The notes under the pieces are model-generated. The model did no database searches and was not told where the DNA came from. It was given only the letters and a program-made list of their open reading frames with translations. Position numbers and translations under genes: made by a program. Of a stretch of 56,365 nt of DNA, positions 19,244 to 28,091 are shown in pieces. Positions within the stretch are counted from its first letter, which is position 1. Each line of letters opens with the position of its first letter. The DNA is from Nitratireductor aquibiodomus NL21 = JCM 21793 (GTDB lineage Bacteria; Pseudomonadota; Alphaproteobacteria; Rhizobiales; Rhizobiaceae): NCBI RefSeq assembly GCF_000615975.1, contig NZ_BAMP01000020.1, positions 1-56,365 on the forward strand, written 5' to 3'.

Positions 19244-19965
19244 CAGTGGCAGACGAACACGGACCCGAGAGGAGCGACGACGATCTCGTTGCGGCCGAAT
19301 ATGTGCTCGGCGTGCTCGCAGCCGAAGAGCGCGCCGCTGCTGCGCGCCGCATCGAAACCGAACCGGACTTCGCGCATCTCGTGGAGCACTGGGAAGCCCA
19401 TCTCGCTCCCATGGCGGGCGCCTATGAAGCGGTGGAGCCTCCGGTAAACGCGAAGTCGGTCATCGACGCGCGGCTTTTTGGTACCGAGCCGGCAGCGCAA
19501 GAAAAAGCCGGCCTGTGGTCGAGCCTTGCCTTCTGGCGCGGTGTCGCGGTGGCGGCACTCCTTGCGTTCGGCACCTATGTCGCCCTCACCTATACGAGCC
19601 TGCCCTTCGGCAGCCAGCCGCTTGAAGAACAGCGCTTCGTTGCCTCACTCGCCCATGACGATACCGACGTGCGCTATCTCGCAATCTATGACAGCACCAA
19701 ACGCGACGTGGCGCTCTCCCATGTTTCGGGTGCACGGCCCGATGGGCGCGATTTCGAGCTCTGGGCCATCGAGGGCGACAGACCGCCGGTCTCTCTGGGC
19801 GTGATTCCGGTCGGCTCGAGCGTGCATGTGGCACTCAGTGAGGCGCTCGGAGCGGCCATCGATGCCGGTGCCGTTTTCGCCATTACGACCGAACCGTTGG
19901 GCGGTTCGCCTTCGGGTGAGCCAACCGGCCCGGTGGTTGCACTCGGCGACCTGCGCGACATCTGA
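19240..19965 (+). CDS. RskA-like anti-sigma factor
   Basis: The 241-residue protein has a cytoplasmic N-terminal part (1-90, with DDLVAAEYVLGVLAAEER as the sigma-binding region), one transmembrane helix (about 97-118) and a C-terminal RskA extracytoplasmic domain with GRDFELWAIEGDRPPVSLG. It lacks the zinc HxxxCxxC motif. It should hold the adjacent sigma factor at the membrane until an envelope or redox signal causes its cleavage. It is coupled to the sigma gene by a 4-bp overlap. Confidence 0.9.
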   Translation: MTVADEHGPERSDDDLVAAEYVLGVLAAEERAAAARRIETEPDFAHLVEHWEAHLAPMAGAYEAVEPPVNAKSVIDARLFGTEPAAQEKAGLWSSLAFWRGVAVAALLAFGTYVALTYTSLPFGSQPLEEQRFVASLAHDDTDVRYLAIYDSTKRDVALSHVSGARPDGRDFELWAIEGDRPPVSLGVIPVGSSVHVALSEALGAAIDAGAVFAITTEPLGGSPSGEPTGPVVALGDLRDI

Positions 19966-19998
19966 TTTCGGACTTCGAAAAAAAATCCAGACTTTTTT

Positions 19999-20023
19999 GA
20001 AACTTCCCGGAGCGTCCCTCCGT
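19999..20023 (+). promoter_or_regulatory. Candidate ECF-type promoter for the fasciclin gene
   Basis: GAAAC (19999-20003), a 17-bp spacer and CGT (20021-20023) lie 71 bp upstream of the fasciclin start. This resembles the GAAC-N16/17-CGT pattern used by ECF sigma factors. The match is short, and I did not find an equally good copy before the sigma gene, so it remains a candidate. Confidence 0.4.
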
Positions 20024-20093
20024 GTTTCCTCATGTTCCCCAAAACGGGCCGACCACGAAGGCGGTCCCGCAAACGAACCTGAGGAGTTTAAAC

Positions 20094-20648
20094 ATGCGTA
20101 AGATCACTGCTTCCCTTCTCGCCGGCTCGCTCGCTCTCGCTTTCACGGGATCGGCTCTGGCCGAAAACCCGATGGTCGGCGGCGCAGCCATGTATGCGGA
20201 CAAGAACATTGTCGAAAACGCGGTCAACTCGAAGGACCACACCACGCTGGTCGCGGCCGTGAAAGCTGCCGGTCTGGTCGAGACGCTTTCGGGCGAAGGC
20301 CCTTTCACCGTTTTCGCACCGACCAACGCCGCTTTTGAGAAGCTGCCCGATGGCACTGTCGACACGCTTCTGAAGCCCGAGAACAAGGAAACGCTCGCGA
20401 CGGTGCTGACCTGCCACGTCGTGGCGACCGAGGCCATGTCCGACGCCATTGGCAAAATGATTTCCGACGATGGTGGCAACCATCCGGTCAAGACTGTCGG
20501 CGGCTGCATGCTGGAAGCCAAGATGGACGGCGACAGCATCACGCTGACCGACGAGAACGGGAATGTGGCGACCGTAACCATCGCGGATGTGGATCAGTCC
20601 AACGGCGTCATCCACGTGATCGACACGGTTCTTCTGCCGAAGGGCTGA
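20094..20648 (+). CDS. Secreted fasciclin (FAS1) domain protein
   Basis: The 184-residue protein has a signal peptide (1-23, ending GSALA) and one FAS1 domain with the two conserved boxes: GPFTVFAPTNAAFEKLP and GVIHVIDTVLLP, plus CHVV in the H-box. FAS1 proteins mediate adhesion or surface interactions. A strong GAGGAG ribosome site precedes the ATG at 20094. It lies 128 bp after the anti-sigma gene and is probably a target of the sigma factor, as FAS1 proteins MPT70/MPT83 are for SigK/RskA in mycobacteria. Confidence 0.93.
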   Translation: MRKITASLLAGSLALAFTGSALAENPMVGGAAMYADKNIVENAVNSKDHTTLVAAVKAAGLVETLSGEGPFTVFAPTNAAFEKLPDGTVDTLLKPENKETLATVLTCHVVATEAMSDAIGKMISDDGGNHPVKTVGGCMLEAKMDGDSITLTDENGNVATVTIADVDQSNGVIHVIDTVLLPKG

Positions 20649-20673
20649 TTGGGATCCTGCAGAAGGACAGGCA

Positions 20674-20727
20674 GGTTCCGAACGGGGCTTTCGGAACCGC
20701 GAAGGGCGGCGCATTGCCGCCCTTCGC
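20674..20727. terminator. Two adjacent strong hairpins between the fasciclin gene and msrB
   Basis: GGTTCCGAA/TTCGGAACC (20674-20698, 7-nt loop) is followed without gap by GCGAAGGGCGGC/GCCGCCCTTCGC (20699-20727, 5-nt loop). All 9 and 12 stem pairs are perfect. There is no T-run, so they may be Rho-assisted terminators, mRNA-stabilising structures or a small RNA end. They may uncouple high fasciclin expression from msrB. Confidence 0.6.
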
Positions 20728-20819
20728 ACCTCACACCGACTTGACTTTGAGGTGAAGGCCCATCCGGCTTACGGTCCGCCGGAATTTGATGCGCACCAGA
20801 AGCGCAAAGGAGCTTGACG

Positions 20820-21329
20820 ATGAAACGCCGCAAATTTCTCTATGGCACGGCTGGCGCCCTGGCTGCATTGACGGGCGGAGCTTTCGTACTGCGCGACCGG
20901 CCCGGCGGTAGCGCCATGGCTGAAACCTTCGAAATCACCAGAACCGAGGAAGAGTGGCGCGCGATCCTGACGGAACAGCAATTCGCCGTGCTGCGGCAGG
21001 AGGCAACGGAACGCGCCTTTACGAGCCCGCTCAACAATGAGAAGCGTGCCGGCCTTTTTCACTGCGCCGGCTGCGATCTGCCGCTCTATTCATCCGAGGT
21101 GAAGTATGATTCGGGCACGGGATGGCCGAGCTTCTGGGAAGCGCTGCCCGATGCCATCGGCACAAGGCCGGACAATTCCCTCTTCATGACCCGCACCGAG
21201 TGCCATTGCCGGCGCTGTGGCGGCCATCAGGGCCACATCTTTGACGACGGCCCGCCGCCGACCGGCAAGCGCCACTGCATCAATGGCATAGCTTTGACGT
21301 TCAAACCGGGTGCAACAATGCCGAGCTGA
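20820..21329 (+). CDS. msrB: Peptide-methionine (R)-S-oxide reductase, exported
   Basis: MsrB reduces methionine-R-sulfoxide in damaged proteins. The 169-residue protein has a Tat-like signal (MKRRKFLYGTAGALAALTGG) so it should act in the periplasm. The zinc Cys pairs are CAGC and CRRC, followed by GGHQGHIFDDGP, and the catalytic Cys is in KRHCINGIAL. The start at 20820 is preceded by AAAGGAG. Its position after a sigma/anti-sigma/fasciclin unit suggests an envelope oxidative-stress function. Confidence 0.93.
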   Translation: MKRRKFLYGTAGALAALTGGAFVLRDRPGGSAMAETFEITRTEEEWRAILTEQQFAVLRQEATERAFTSPLNNEKRAGLFHCAGCDLPLYSSEVKYDSGTGWPSFWEALPDAIGTRPDNSLFMTRTECHCRRCGGHQGHIFDDGPPPTGKRHCINGIALTFKPGATMPS

Positions 21330-21340
21330 AGTTCCTGCGC

Positions 21341-22018
21341 TCAGCCGTCGGTCACGGCGCGGGCGATGGCGTCACGCAGTTCGTCCATGCCGTGGCCCTT
21401 TTCCGAAGAAGTGGCGACGATTTCCGGGAACGCCGCGGCGCGTTTCCGGAGTTGGGCCTCGGTGGCGGCGAGCAGCTTTTCCACCGCCGGCGGCTTGATC
21501 TTGTCGATCTTGGTCAACACCACCTGATAGGAGACTGCGGCTTTGTCGAGCAGGTCCATCACCTCCTCGTCATTCTTCTTGATGCCGTGGCGGGAATCGA
21601 TCAGCAGGAAAACACGCTTCAGCGTGACGCGTCCCCTGAGATAGTCGAAAACCATTTCGGTCCAGGCGTCGACCTGCGCCTTGGGTGCCTTGGCGAAACC
21701 GTAGCCGGGCATGTCGATGATGGCCATGGGCGGCAGGTCGCCATCCGCACCGGAATAACCGTCGGGAACAAAAAAGTTCAGTTCCTGCGTGCGACCGGGC
21801 GTGTTGGATGTGCGGGCGAGACCACGCTGGACAATCAACGCGTTTATAAGCGATGACTTGCCGACATTCGAGCGGCCGGCAAAGGCCACTTCAGGCGGCC
21901 CTTCCGGGGGCAGAAACTTCATCGCCGGCGCACCACGCAGGAAAACCCACGGACGCAGGAAGGTCCCGCGATCAATCTGCGCCCTGCCGGCGGCTGCGCC
22001 ATCCTGTGATGCGTTCAC
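21341..22018 (-). CDS. engB: Ribosome biogenesis GTP-binding protein EngB/YihA
   Basis: EngB is a small GTPase needed for large-subunit assembly. The 225-residue protein has the P-loop [12 protein letters not shown] (G1), a TPGRTQ switch (G2), DMPGYG (G3), TKID (G4) and TSSEKG (G5). The start is a GTG at 22018. It ends 11 bp from convergent msrB. In relatives it lies between yidC and argB; here 3.8 kb of accessory genes separate it from yidC. Confidence 0.96.
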   Translation of the reverse strand: MNASQDGAAAGRAQIDRGTFLRPWVFLRGAPAMKFLPPEGPPEVAFAGRSNVGKSSLINALIVQRGLARTSNTPGRTQELNFFVPDGYSGADGDLPPMAIIDMPGYGFAKAPKAQVDAWTEMVFDYLRGRVTLKRVFLLIDSRHGIKKNDEEVMDLLDKAAVSYQVVLTKIDKIKPPAVEKLLAATEAQLRKRAAAFPEIVATSSEKGHGMDELRDAIARAVTDG

Positions 22019-22111
22019 GCCATCATCTCCATTGCCGTTCAGATCACGGCATCAAGACTGACGGGGCATTTGTCAACTGCGCTGTTGCTGAAACCGTATT
22101 TTGCAGGTCAT

Positions 22112-22420
22112 TCAGGCGGTGCCGAGAACCTGCATTCCGCCCAGATCGCGTGCGCGGGGCCTGCGGCTCGCCTCAAGCAACGCCTGGCCGAGGTATTCAA
22201 GATCGCAGGCTTCCTGCGGGCGCCATCCACACGGGCAACAGGCCGGCTCCCGATGTGCTGCGGCTGTCTCGCGGTAAATAAGACCTATGGCGCGCACCGC
22301 CTCGCGCATGACGACCATTGGCGGCAGGCCGGTCCGGCGCATCAGCTCGCTCATTTCCTTCATCATCTGCATCTTGAGATGCGCTTCCGCCTCCTGGCGG
22401 CGGTGTTCAAATCCACTCAT
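22112..22420 (-). CDS. Small hypothetical protein with CCPCGWRP motif
   Basis: I do not recognise a named family. The 102-residue protein is helical, with a Met-rich start (HLKMQMMKEMSELMRRTGLPP) and a Cys cluster CCPCGWRPQEACDLEYL in the second half, which could bind a metal. Its start overlaps the upstream gene by 14 bp, so the two small genes form a unit. Codon use looks like that of its neighbours. Confidence 0.6.
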   Translation of the reverse strand: MSGFEHRRQEAEAHLKMQMMKEMSELMRRTGLPPMVVMREAVRAIGLIYRETAAAHREPACCPCGWRPQEACDLEYLGQALLEASRRPRARDLGGMQVLGTA

Positions 22421-22784
22421 TGGTGCCAGTCTGTCCTTCTAAGTGCGCAGAGTTTCTGCGCGAAAATCCCTCGGCGGCCTGCATTCCGCCGGCCATCACG
22501 TGCAATTCGCCACAGGCCTCGTCCAGTTCACGCATCGTCTGGAAGAGCGTTTCGCGGTCCCGGCAGTGGGCGTCGAACAGGGCAACGAAGATCGTGTTGC
22601 TGCCGTCATGCGGCTCCGGTGCGTCATTCGCACGCGCCAGGCTTTCGGCGGCAGCCCGCTTGGCGGCCTGAACCTTGGAACGCAGCCGCTCCACGCGCAG
22701 ATATTTGCCGCGGTAGCGCTCAAGCTCTTCCGCTTCAAAGGCATGATGGGATGCAAAATCGTCGATTGGGCTCAAATGCATCAT
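22407..22784 (-). CDS. Hypothetical small helical protein
   Basis: I do not recognise a family. The 125-residue protein is rich in charged residues and looks mainly alpha-helical, with a possible coiled coil (about 20-55, ELERYRGKYLRVERLRSKV) and a later helix DRETLFQTMRELDEACGEL. The ATG at 22784 follows AAAGG by 8 nt; a GTG three codons upstream is also possible. It is the first gene of a two-gene unit; a strong hairpin lies just upstream (22802-22835). Confidence 0.6.
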   Translation of the reverse strand: MMHLSPIDDFASHHAFEAEELERYRGKYLRVERLRSKVQAAKRAAAESLARANDAPEPHDGSNTIFVALFDAHCRDRETLFQTMRELDEACGELHVMAGGMQAAEGFSRRNSAHLEGQTGTNEWI

Positions 22785-22801
22785 GTCGCTCACCTTTCAG
22801 C

Positions 22802-22835
22802 CTCCGGCCGCCTCTGATGAACAGAGCGGCCGGAG
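22802..22835. other. Leader hairpin upstream of the two small genes
   Basis: CTCCGGCCG + CTCTG pairs with CAGAG + CGGCCGGAG around a 5-nt loop, with one bulged C. It lies about 18 bp before the start at 22784, in what should be the 5' leader of the two-gene mRNA. AT-rich sequence with a minus-strand TTGACA (22862-22867) lies behind it and may hold the promoter. Confidence 0.5.
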
Positions 22836-22895
22836 ACACAGACACAATACTATACTAAAAATGTCAAGTTTAATGATGCGGCCGGCGGTGCGGGT

Positions 22896-23534
22896 TCAGA
22901 CGGCTGCCGCAAGAGCATCAAGGTCTGCACCGCGGATGGCAGCAAGGTTGCGGCTAATCTTCTCCGCAGGCCAGTTCCACCAGGCGATCTCAACGAGGGC
23001 GGCAACGGTCTCGGGCGCAAAACGCACACGCAGGACCCGCGCCGGATTGCCCACGGCGATGGCGTAGGGGGGAATATCTGAGGCGACGACAGCGTGGGCT
23101 CCGATCACCGCCCCGTCGCCAACCGTGACACCCGGCATGATCTGCACCTGCCGCCCGATCCACACATCATTGCCGACGATCGTGTCACCCCGGCTGTGCT
23201 CCACATAGGCCTTGCCATCAAACCCCTCCTCCCAGCCATTGCCGAAGATATTGAACGGGAAGGTGGAGAAGCCCGTCATGAGATGGTTTGCTCCATTCAT
23301 CACGAATGTGGCGCCGTGGGCGATGGCCACGAACTTGCCGATAACCAGCCGATCGCCGAGAAAGTCGAAGTGATAGAGGACGTTCCGTTCCTCGAAACGC
23401 TCGGCGCCGCAGGGATCGTCATAATAGGAAAAGTCACCCACTTCGATGTTGGGCCGGGTGATGACATTCTTGAGAAAAACGGTTCGGGGAAAGCCCGCCA
23501 TCGGATATGGCGTAGCAGGATCTGGTCCGTGCAT
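22896..23534 (-). CDS. CatB/Vat-type xenobiotic O-acetyltransferase
   Basis: The 212-residue protein is a left-handed beta-helix acetyltransferase of the CatB/streptogramin acetyltransferase (XAT) family. The catalytic His is in GANHLMTGFSTFPF, followed by the hexapeptide repeats TIVGNDVWIG and VIGAHAVVASDIPPYAIAVG. Members acetylate chloramphenicol or virginiamycin-type compounds, but many environmental homologues have unknown substrates. The start at 23534 is fixed by an excellent AAGGAGGT ribosome site 5 nt upstream; an upstream in-frame ATG lies inside that site. Confidence 0.88.
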   Translation of the reverse strand: MHGPDPATPYPMAGFPRTVFLKNVITRPNIEVGDFSYYDDPCGAERFEERNVLYHFDFLGDRLVIGKFVAIAHGATFVMNGANHLMTGFSTFPFNIFGNGWEEGFDGKAYVEHSRGDTIVGNDVWIGRQVQIMPGVTVGDGAVIGAHAVVASDIPPYAIAVGNPARVLRVRFAPETVAALVEIAWWNWPAEKISRNLAAIRGADLDALAAAV

Positions 23535-23698
23535 GCAGACCTCCTTGATCAAAAGGGGAAATGACCACCGCCTCCGTCAAACGGCAAAGGGCCGGACCTC
23601 AAGTCCCGGCGGCGTGTTCTTCGGTCCCCTTAGCTGATCATCGAAGCCTCTCCTTCATTGCAGGAGCATCTTTTAGAGGAAATCTTCCGGCCAGACAA

Positions 23699-24187
23699 TC
23701 ATGCCTGCTGCATCAGCGCCACGACAAAGCTTGCGAGCGCGACCAGCGAAGCCAATGTGCGCACATGGTTCCACATGACCCATCGGGAGAGATAATCGCG
23801 CCAGAGATCGGCGCCCTGAGTCGACGCCGGATCGACCTTTGCCAGAGCCTCGTTCATGGGAACGTTGAAAACAACGGTGACGAGAAACGTGCCCACCACA
23901 TAAAAAAGCCCGCCGGCAACGAGCCAGATGCCGCCGGACGGCACCAGCCCGAGCAGTGCGAGAACACCAAGCAGAATTCCCAGGAGCCCGGTGCCAAAGA
24001 ACGCCGCGAAAAAGACGGGGTTGAGTACGGTGACATTGATCTCCTGCATGGCCTGAATGCCTGCCGGAACCGGAATGCGTGCCAGCGCCTGCATCACCGT
24101 GTTTGAAAATGTGAAGAAGAAGCCCGCCATAACACCGGCGCCGAGCGTGGCGAGTAGCGCGAGCGCGAGGACAAGTCCGTCAGCCAT
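23699..24187 (-). CDS. DUF1772 (anthrone oxygenase-like) membrane protein
   Basis: The 162-residue protein has four hydrophobic helices (about 5-27, 54-78, 83-106, 139-160) with the family-typical GAGVMAGFFFTFSNTVMQAL start and NVPMNEALA between helices 3 and 4. DUF1772 proteins include anthrone-oxygenase-like members. It lies 36 bp downstream of the NmrA-type reductase and should share its TetR-controlled promoter. Confidence 0.85.
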   Translation of the reverse strand: MADGLVLALALLATLGAGVMAGFFFTFSNTVMQALARIPVPAGIQAMQEINVTVLNPVFFAAFFGTGLLGILLGVLALLGLVPSGGIWLVAGGLFYVVGTFLVTVVFNVPMNEALAKVDPASTQGADLWRDYLSRWVMWNHVRTLASLVALASFVVALMQQA

Positions 24188-24223
24188 GGCGGTTCTCCGT
24201 TTTCTTGAGATTACGGGATTTCT

Positions 24224-25087
24224 TCAGATCGTGTCAGCGGCGGGCGCTGTGTTCCAGACACCTGTTGCCACCGTGCGGCGCACGTAATCCGAGAAGTCCG
24301 CCGGCGGGCGGCCGAGAGCCTGCTCGACACCGTCGGCCACGCTTTCGTTGCGACCGTCAAGCACCTCGGTGAAAAGTTCGCGCATAAGATCGACCAGCGG
24401 TTCATCGAGCCCCTCGTTGCGTGCACCCTCAACGAATGCATCGACCGGGATGCGCGTGAAGCGGATGTCCCGCCCGCATGCCGCGCCGATCTCGCGCACC
24501 ATCTCGGGAAAGCTTATCAGGCGCGGGCCCGTGAGGGTGTAGAGCTTCCGTTCGTGGCCCTTTTCGGTCAGGGCCGCGAACGCGACATCGGCGATGTCGT
24601 CCGCATCGACGAAAGGTTCGCGTACATCGCCCACCGGAAGGGCGAGCTCGCCGGCTCTGATCGCATCGAGGAAGAAGGCCTCGCTAAAGTTCTGAAAAAA
24701 CCAGTCGGCACGCAGGATTGTCCACTCAGCGCCGCTTTGCCTGAAGAGTTCTTCGGCCCTTTCCGCACTCTCCTCGCCGCGACCGGACAGAAGTACCAGC
24801 CGGGTGACACCCATTTTCACAGCCAGCCTTGCAAAGGCCTCCACGGTTTCGGCAGCGCCCGGCACGGCAAGGTCTGGATAGTAAGCCACATAGGCCGCCT
24901 CAACGCCATCGAGTGCGGCACCCCAGGTGCTCGGGTTTTCCCAGTCGAACGGGATCGCAGCCCCGCGCGAACCGATACGTACGGGTACGCCTGCGTTTTT
25001 CAGTCGCTCGGCAAGGCGGCGGCCCGTCTTGCCCGTGCCGCCGGTGACGAGAACGGGTTTGCTGCGGTCGGAATCGTGCCTGATCAT
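24224..25087 (-). CDS. NmrA-like NAD(P)-binding oxidoreductase
   Basis: The 287-residue protein is an atypical short-chain dehydrogenase of the NmrA/NAD(P)H-azoreductase-like group. A Rossmann motif TGGTGKTGRRLAERL is at about 12-26, and LVLLSGRGEESAERAEELF and the LRADWFFQNF block follow. The ATG at 25087 follows GGAGAG at good spacing. It is divergent from a TetR regulator, with three related operator sites in the gap, and is followed by the DUF1772 gene. The substrate is unknown; a quinone or xenobiotic is plausible. Confidence 0.88.
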   Translation of the reverse strand: MIRHDSDRSKPVLVTGGTGKTGRRLAERLKNAGVPVRIGSRGAAIPFDWENPSTWGAALDGVEAAYVAYYPDLAVPGAAETVEAFARLAVKMGVTRLVLLSGRGEESAERAEELFRQSGAEWTILRADWFFQNFSEAFFLDAIRAGELALPVGDVREPFVDADDIADVAFAALTEKGHERKLYTLTGPRLISFPEMVREIGAACGRDIRFTRIPVDAFVEGARNEGLDEPLVDLMRELFTEVLDGRNESVADGVEQALGRPPADFSDYVRRTVATGVWNTAPAADTI

Positions 25088-25103
25088 TTCACTCTCCATA
25101 AAG

Positions 25104-25177
25104 TGACAAACTCTCACATTTGTAAAAGTGATAAATCCTCATATTATGTATGTCAACAGAAATATGAGAAACACTCA
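25104..25177. promoter_or_regulatory. Three related operator sites in the TetR/NmrA gap
   Basis: TGACAAACTCTCA (25104-25116), TGATAAATCCTCA (25129-25141) and TGAGAAACACTCA (25165-25177) share TGA-N-AAA-N3-CTCA. Each is a partial dyad. They fill the AT-rich gap between the divergent NmrA-type and TetR genes, the expected place for autoregulation and control of both directions. Confidence 0.7.
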
Positions 25178-25192
25178 TAAAATGGATCAGGC

Positions 25193-25815
25193 ATGACGGA
25201 GACAGAGACGCCCGGCGCCATCGCGGCACGCAGAACGCCCACGCAAAAGCGCGCGCGGGAGCGTGTGGAACACATTCTTGACGTCGCGCGGAGCATCATT
25301 GCCGAGAGCGGCAGCGAGGCGATGAAGATGAGTGAGGTGGCACAGCGTGCCGGCATTTCAATCGGCTCGCTCTACCAGTATTTTCCCGACAAGGCGGCGA
25401 TCATTCGCACGCTTGCGGAACACTACAACGCGCTCGGCAGGGCGTGCATCTGCGAAGGGCTGGAAGAGGTTCATGATCTGGCGAGCCTCAGGAAGGAATT
25501 CACCGCGCTGATCGACGAGTATTACGCGATGTTCCTGTCCGAGCCGGTCATGCGCGATATCTGGTCGGGCACGCAGGCAGACAAGACGCTGTCTTTGCTC
25601 GACCTTGAAGATGCGAGAGCCAATGCGCAGGAACTGGCGCAGGCAATGCTGCGCGCGTCACCCGAACGCGATCCCGATTCCGCCGCCTCGACCGCCCTGC
25701 TGATCATCCATCTGGGCGAAGCACCATGCGGCTTGCCATTCAGGTGGGCGAAGCAGAGGGGCGACAGCTGGTGGAGGATTACAAGCGCATCGCCCTGCGC
25801 GAAATGCTGGGGTAG
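25193..25815 (+). pseudogene. TetR family transcriptional regulator, one-base frameshift
   Basis: The N-terminal HTH is intact (about 20-66, KMSEVAQRAGISIGSLYQYF), followed by a ligand-binding domain. After LLIIHLGEA the frame continues into unrelated sequence, while the -1 frame gives MRLAIQVGEAEGRQLVEDYK and a normal end REMLG at 25815. One missing base near 25721-25725 would restore a 207-residue protein. It is probably functional in the organism and represses the divergent NmrA-DUF1772 genes. Confidence 0.85.
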
Positions 25816-25840
25816 AAGCACATCTGAACATCTGAAATGG

Positions 25841-25866
25841 AAAAGGCCCGCTTTCGCGAGCCTTTT
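25841..25866. terminator. Bidirectional terminator between tetR and yidC
   Basis: AAAAGGCCCGC and GCGAGCCTTTT form a stem with one C-A mismatch around TTTC. A-rich and T-rich flanks on both sides fit termination of both convergent genes (tetR plus strand, yidC minus strand). Confidence 0.75.
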
Positions 25867-25877
25867 CGTTTGTTTGG

Positions 25878-27695
25878 CTATTCGGCCGGTTTCGGCTTTT
25901 TCTTGAACAGACCTGCCAGATTGTCCCAGAGTTCGATCTTGGCGCCCTGGCGCTTCATGATCACGCCCTGCTGGACAATGGACAGGAAGTTGTTCCAGGC
26001 CCAGTAGATCACCAGACCAGCCGGGAACGTGGCCAGCATGAAGGTGAAGATCACCGGCATCCAGTTGAAGATCATGGCCTGTGTCGGGTCGGGGGGCGTC
26101 GGGTTCATGCGCATCTGCAGGAACATGGTGACGCCCATGATCAGCGGCCAGACACCGATCAGCAGGAAGGCCGGCACGTCGTAAGGCAGCAGGCCGAACA
26201 GGTTGAAGATAGACGTGGGATCGGGCGCCGAAAGGTCCTGTATCCAGCCGAAGAAGGGCGCATGGCGCATCTCGATGGTGACGTAGAGAACCTTGTAGAG
26301 CGCGAAGAAGACCGGGATCTGGATCAGGATCGGCCAGCAGCCGGCAATCGGATTGATCTTCTCTTTCTTGTAGAGCTCCATCATCGCCTGCTGCTGCTTC
26401 ATCTTGTCGTCCGCGTATTTCTCGCGGATTTCCATCATAGCAGGCTGGACCTTCTTCATGTTCGCCATGGACTTGTAGGACTTGTTGGCGAGCGGGAAGA
26501 AGATGAGCTTGACGACAACCGTGGTGGCCAGAATGGCGACGCCGAAATTGCCGAGCAGCTTGAACAGCCAGTCGATGAGATAAAACATCGGCTTGGTGAT
26601 GAAATAGAACCAGCCCCAGTCGATCAGAAGCTCGAACTGACGGATGCCCCGGTCGTCTTCATAAGCGTCGACGACATTGACCTCCTTGGCACCGGCGAAG
26701 ACCATGAGCTCGCTGGTGGCGGAAGCGCCATCGGCGACCGTGATTTCGTCGGTCAGATAGTCGGCCTGGTAGCGCGGCTTGCCGTCGCCCGAATAGGTGT
26801 AGCGCGGCTGGAATTCGCGGCCGTTCTGCGGGACCATGGTCACCGCCCAGTATTTGTCGGTGATGCCGAGCCAGCCGTCAGAGGATTTCGCCGGCGTGAT
26901 CCGCTTTTCCTCTTCGACATCCGAATAATCGATTTCCTGCAGGCCTTCCTCGCCGGTCACGCCGATCAGGCCTTCGTGCAGGATGTAGATGCCGGAGGTC
27001 TTTGGCGTTCCGATGCGGGTGGTGCGGCCGTAGTTGCGCAGTGCGACGGCCGCACCTGAGGCGTTTTCCACCGTGTCGGAAACCGTGAACATGTAGTTCT
27101 CGTCGACCGAGAAGGTGCGCTTGAAGGTCAGCCCCTTCTCATTGGTGTAGGAGAGCGTGATGGGGCTCGACGGGGTGAGCGTCTCGCCTTCGGAAAGCGT
27201 CCACTCGGTCGAAGGACCAGGCAGCGTTCCTGCCGCCTCACCGCCCACATAGCCAGTCTCGACGTAATAGCCGTCGGGGCCGGTCGAGGGGTTGAGCAGC
27301 TGAATGTTGGGCGAATCCTTCTTGACCGTGACCCGGTAATCCTTGAGGAGCAGATCATCAAGACGCGCGCCGGCCAGATTGATCGAACCGGAAATGCGCG
27401 GCGTATCGATCTTCACGCGCTCACTGCCGGCTACGGCTGCGGCCCGGTCGAGCGGAGCGGCGGCTTGACTGGCCGTGCCGGGCACGGCGCCATCACCGCC
27501 CGAAGGCGACGGTATATCGCTGTTCTCACCACTTGAAGCCGTTCCGGCCGGGGCCGTTTCAGCGGCCTGTCGCTCTTCGATCTGGGCCGTCTCGCGCTGC
27601 GCCTCGATGCGCGGGTTCATGTAGAAAACCTGCCAGAGCGTCAGGATCAACACGGACAGCGCGATCGTGATGAGGAAATTGCGATTGTTATCCAT
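25878..27695 (-). CDS. yidC: Membrane protein insertase YidC
   Basis: YidC inserts and folds inner-membrane proteins, alone or with Sec. The 605-residue protein has an N-terminal anchor (about 5-25), a large periplasmic beta domain (about 60-350) and the conserved C-terminal five-helix core (from about 370, with [21 protein letters not shown] coiled loop and [20 protein letters not shown]). It ends with a basic KKKPKP tail. The start at 27695 (MDNNRNF) overlaps rnpA by 8 bp. It belongs to the rpmH-rnpA-yidC operon. Confidence 0.97.
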   Translation of the reverse strand: MDNNRNFLITIALSVLILTLWQVFYMNPRIEAQRETAQIEERQAAETAPAGTASSGENSDIPSPSGGDGAVPGTASQAAAPLDRAAAVAGSERVKIDTPRISGSINLAGARLDDLLLKDYRVTVKKDSPNIQLLNPSTGPDGYYVETGYVGGEAAGTLPGPSTEWTLSEGETLTPSSPITLSYTNEKGLTFKRTFSVDENYMFTVSDTVENASGAAVALRNYGRTTRIGTPKTSGIYILHEGLIGVTGEEGLQEIDYSDVEEEKRITPAKSSDGWLGITDKYWAVTMVPQNGREFQPRYTYSGDGKPRYQADYLTDEITVADGASATSELMVFAGAKEVNVVDAYEDDRGIRQFELLIDWGWFYFITKPMFYLIDWLFKLLGNFGVAILATTVVVKLIFFPLANKSYKSMANMKKVQPAMMEIREKYADDKMKQQQAMMELYKKEKINPIAGCWPILIQIPVFFALYKVLYVTIEMRHAPFFGWIQDLSAPDPTSIFNLFGLLPYDVPAFLLIGVWPLIMGVTMFLQMRMNPTPPDPTQAMIFNWMPVIFTFMLATFPAGLVIYWAWNNFLSIVQQGVIMKRQGAKIELWDNLAGLFKKKPKPAE

Positions 27696-28068
27696 CGATG
27701 TCCTTGCCCTTTCCACGCCCGGCACCGGTTTCTCCGATGCGACGGGAAAGCTCGTCTTTCAGGGAGGCGAACGGCGCGTCAAGCACAGAACGCCGCGCCA
27801 CGATCACATAATCCTTGCCGGCGGCCATGTCGTGAACCGCATGGAGGCGGCAGGCTTCCTTGAGCCGCCGGCGCACGCGGTTTCGAACGACCGCGTTGCC
27901 GACTTTCTTCGTTACTGTAATGCCCAGCCGTGGCGGGTCCTGATCGCCGCGATCGAGCACTTCCAGCAGAAAAAGCCGCCCGCGTCGCTTTTCACCGCGA
28001 CGGACGGCCAGAAACTCGGCGCGCTTTTTAAGGCGCGCCGGGGGTGGGACGGCTGGCCGGTCCGTCAT
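27688..28068 (-). CDS. rnpA: Ribonuclease P protein component
   Basis: RnpA is the protein subunit of RNase P, which matures tRNA 5' ends. The 126-residue protein has the RNR signature [17 protein letters not shown] (about 58-74) and an N-terminal [14 protein letters not shown]. It lies 23 bp after rpmH and overlaps yidC by 8 bp. The C-terminal tail (TGAGRGKGK) is low complexity and not conserved. Confidence 0.95.
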   Translation of the reverse strand: MTDRPAVPPPARLKKRAEFLAVRRGEKRRGRLFLLEVLDRGDQDPPRLGITVTKKVGNAVVRNRVRRRLKEACRLHAVHDMAAGKDYVIVARRSVLDAPFASLKDELSRRIGETGAGRGKGKDIDG

Positions 28069-28091
28069 CTTTCCGGCCTCGCCTCCGAACC

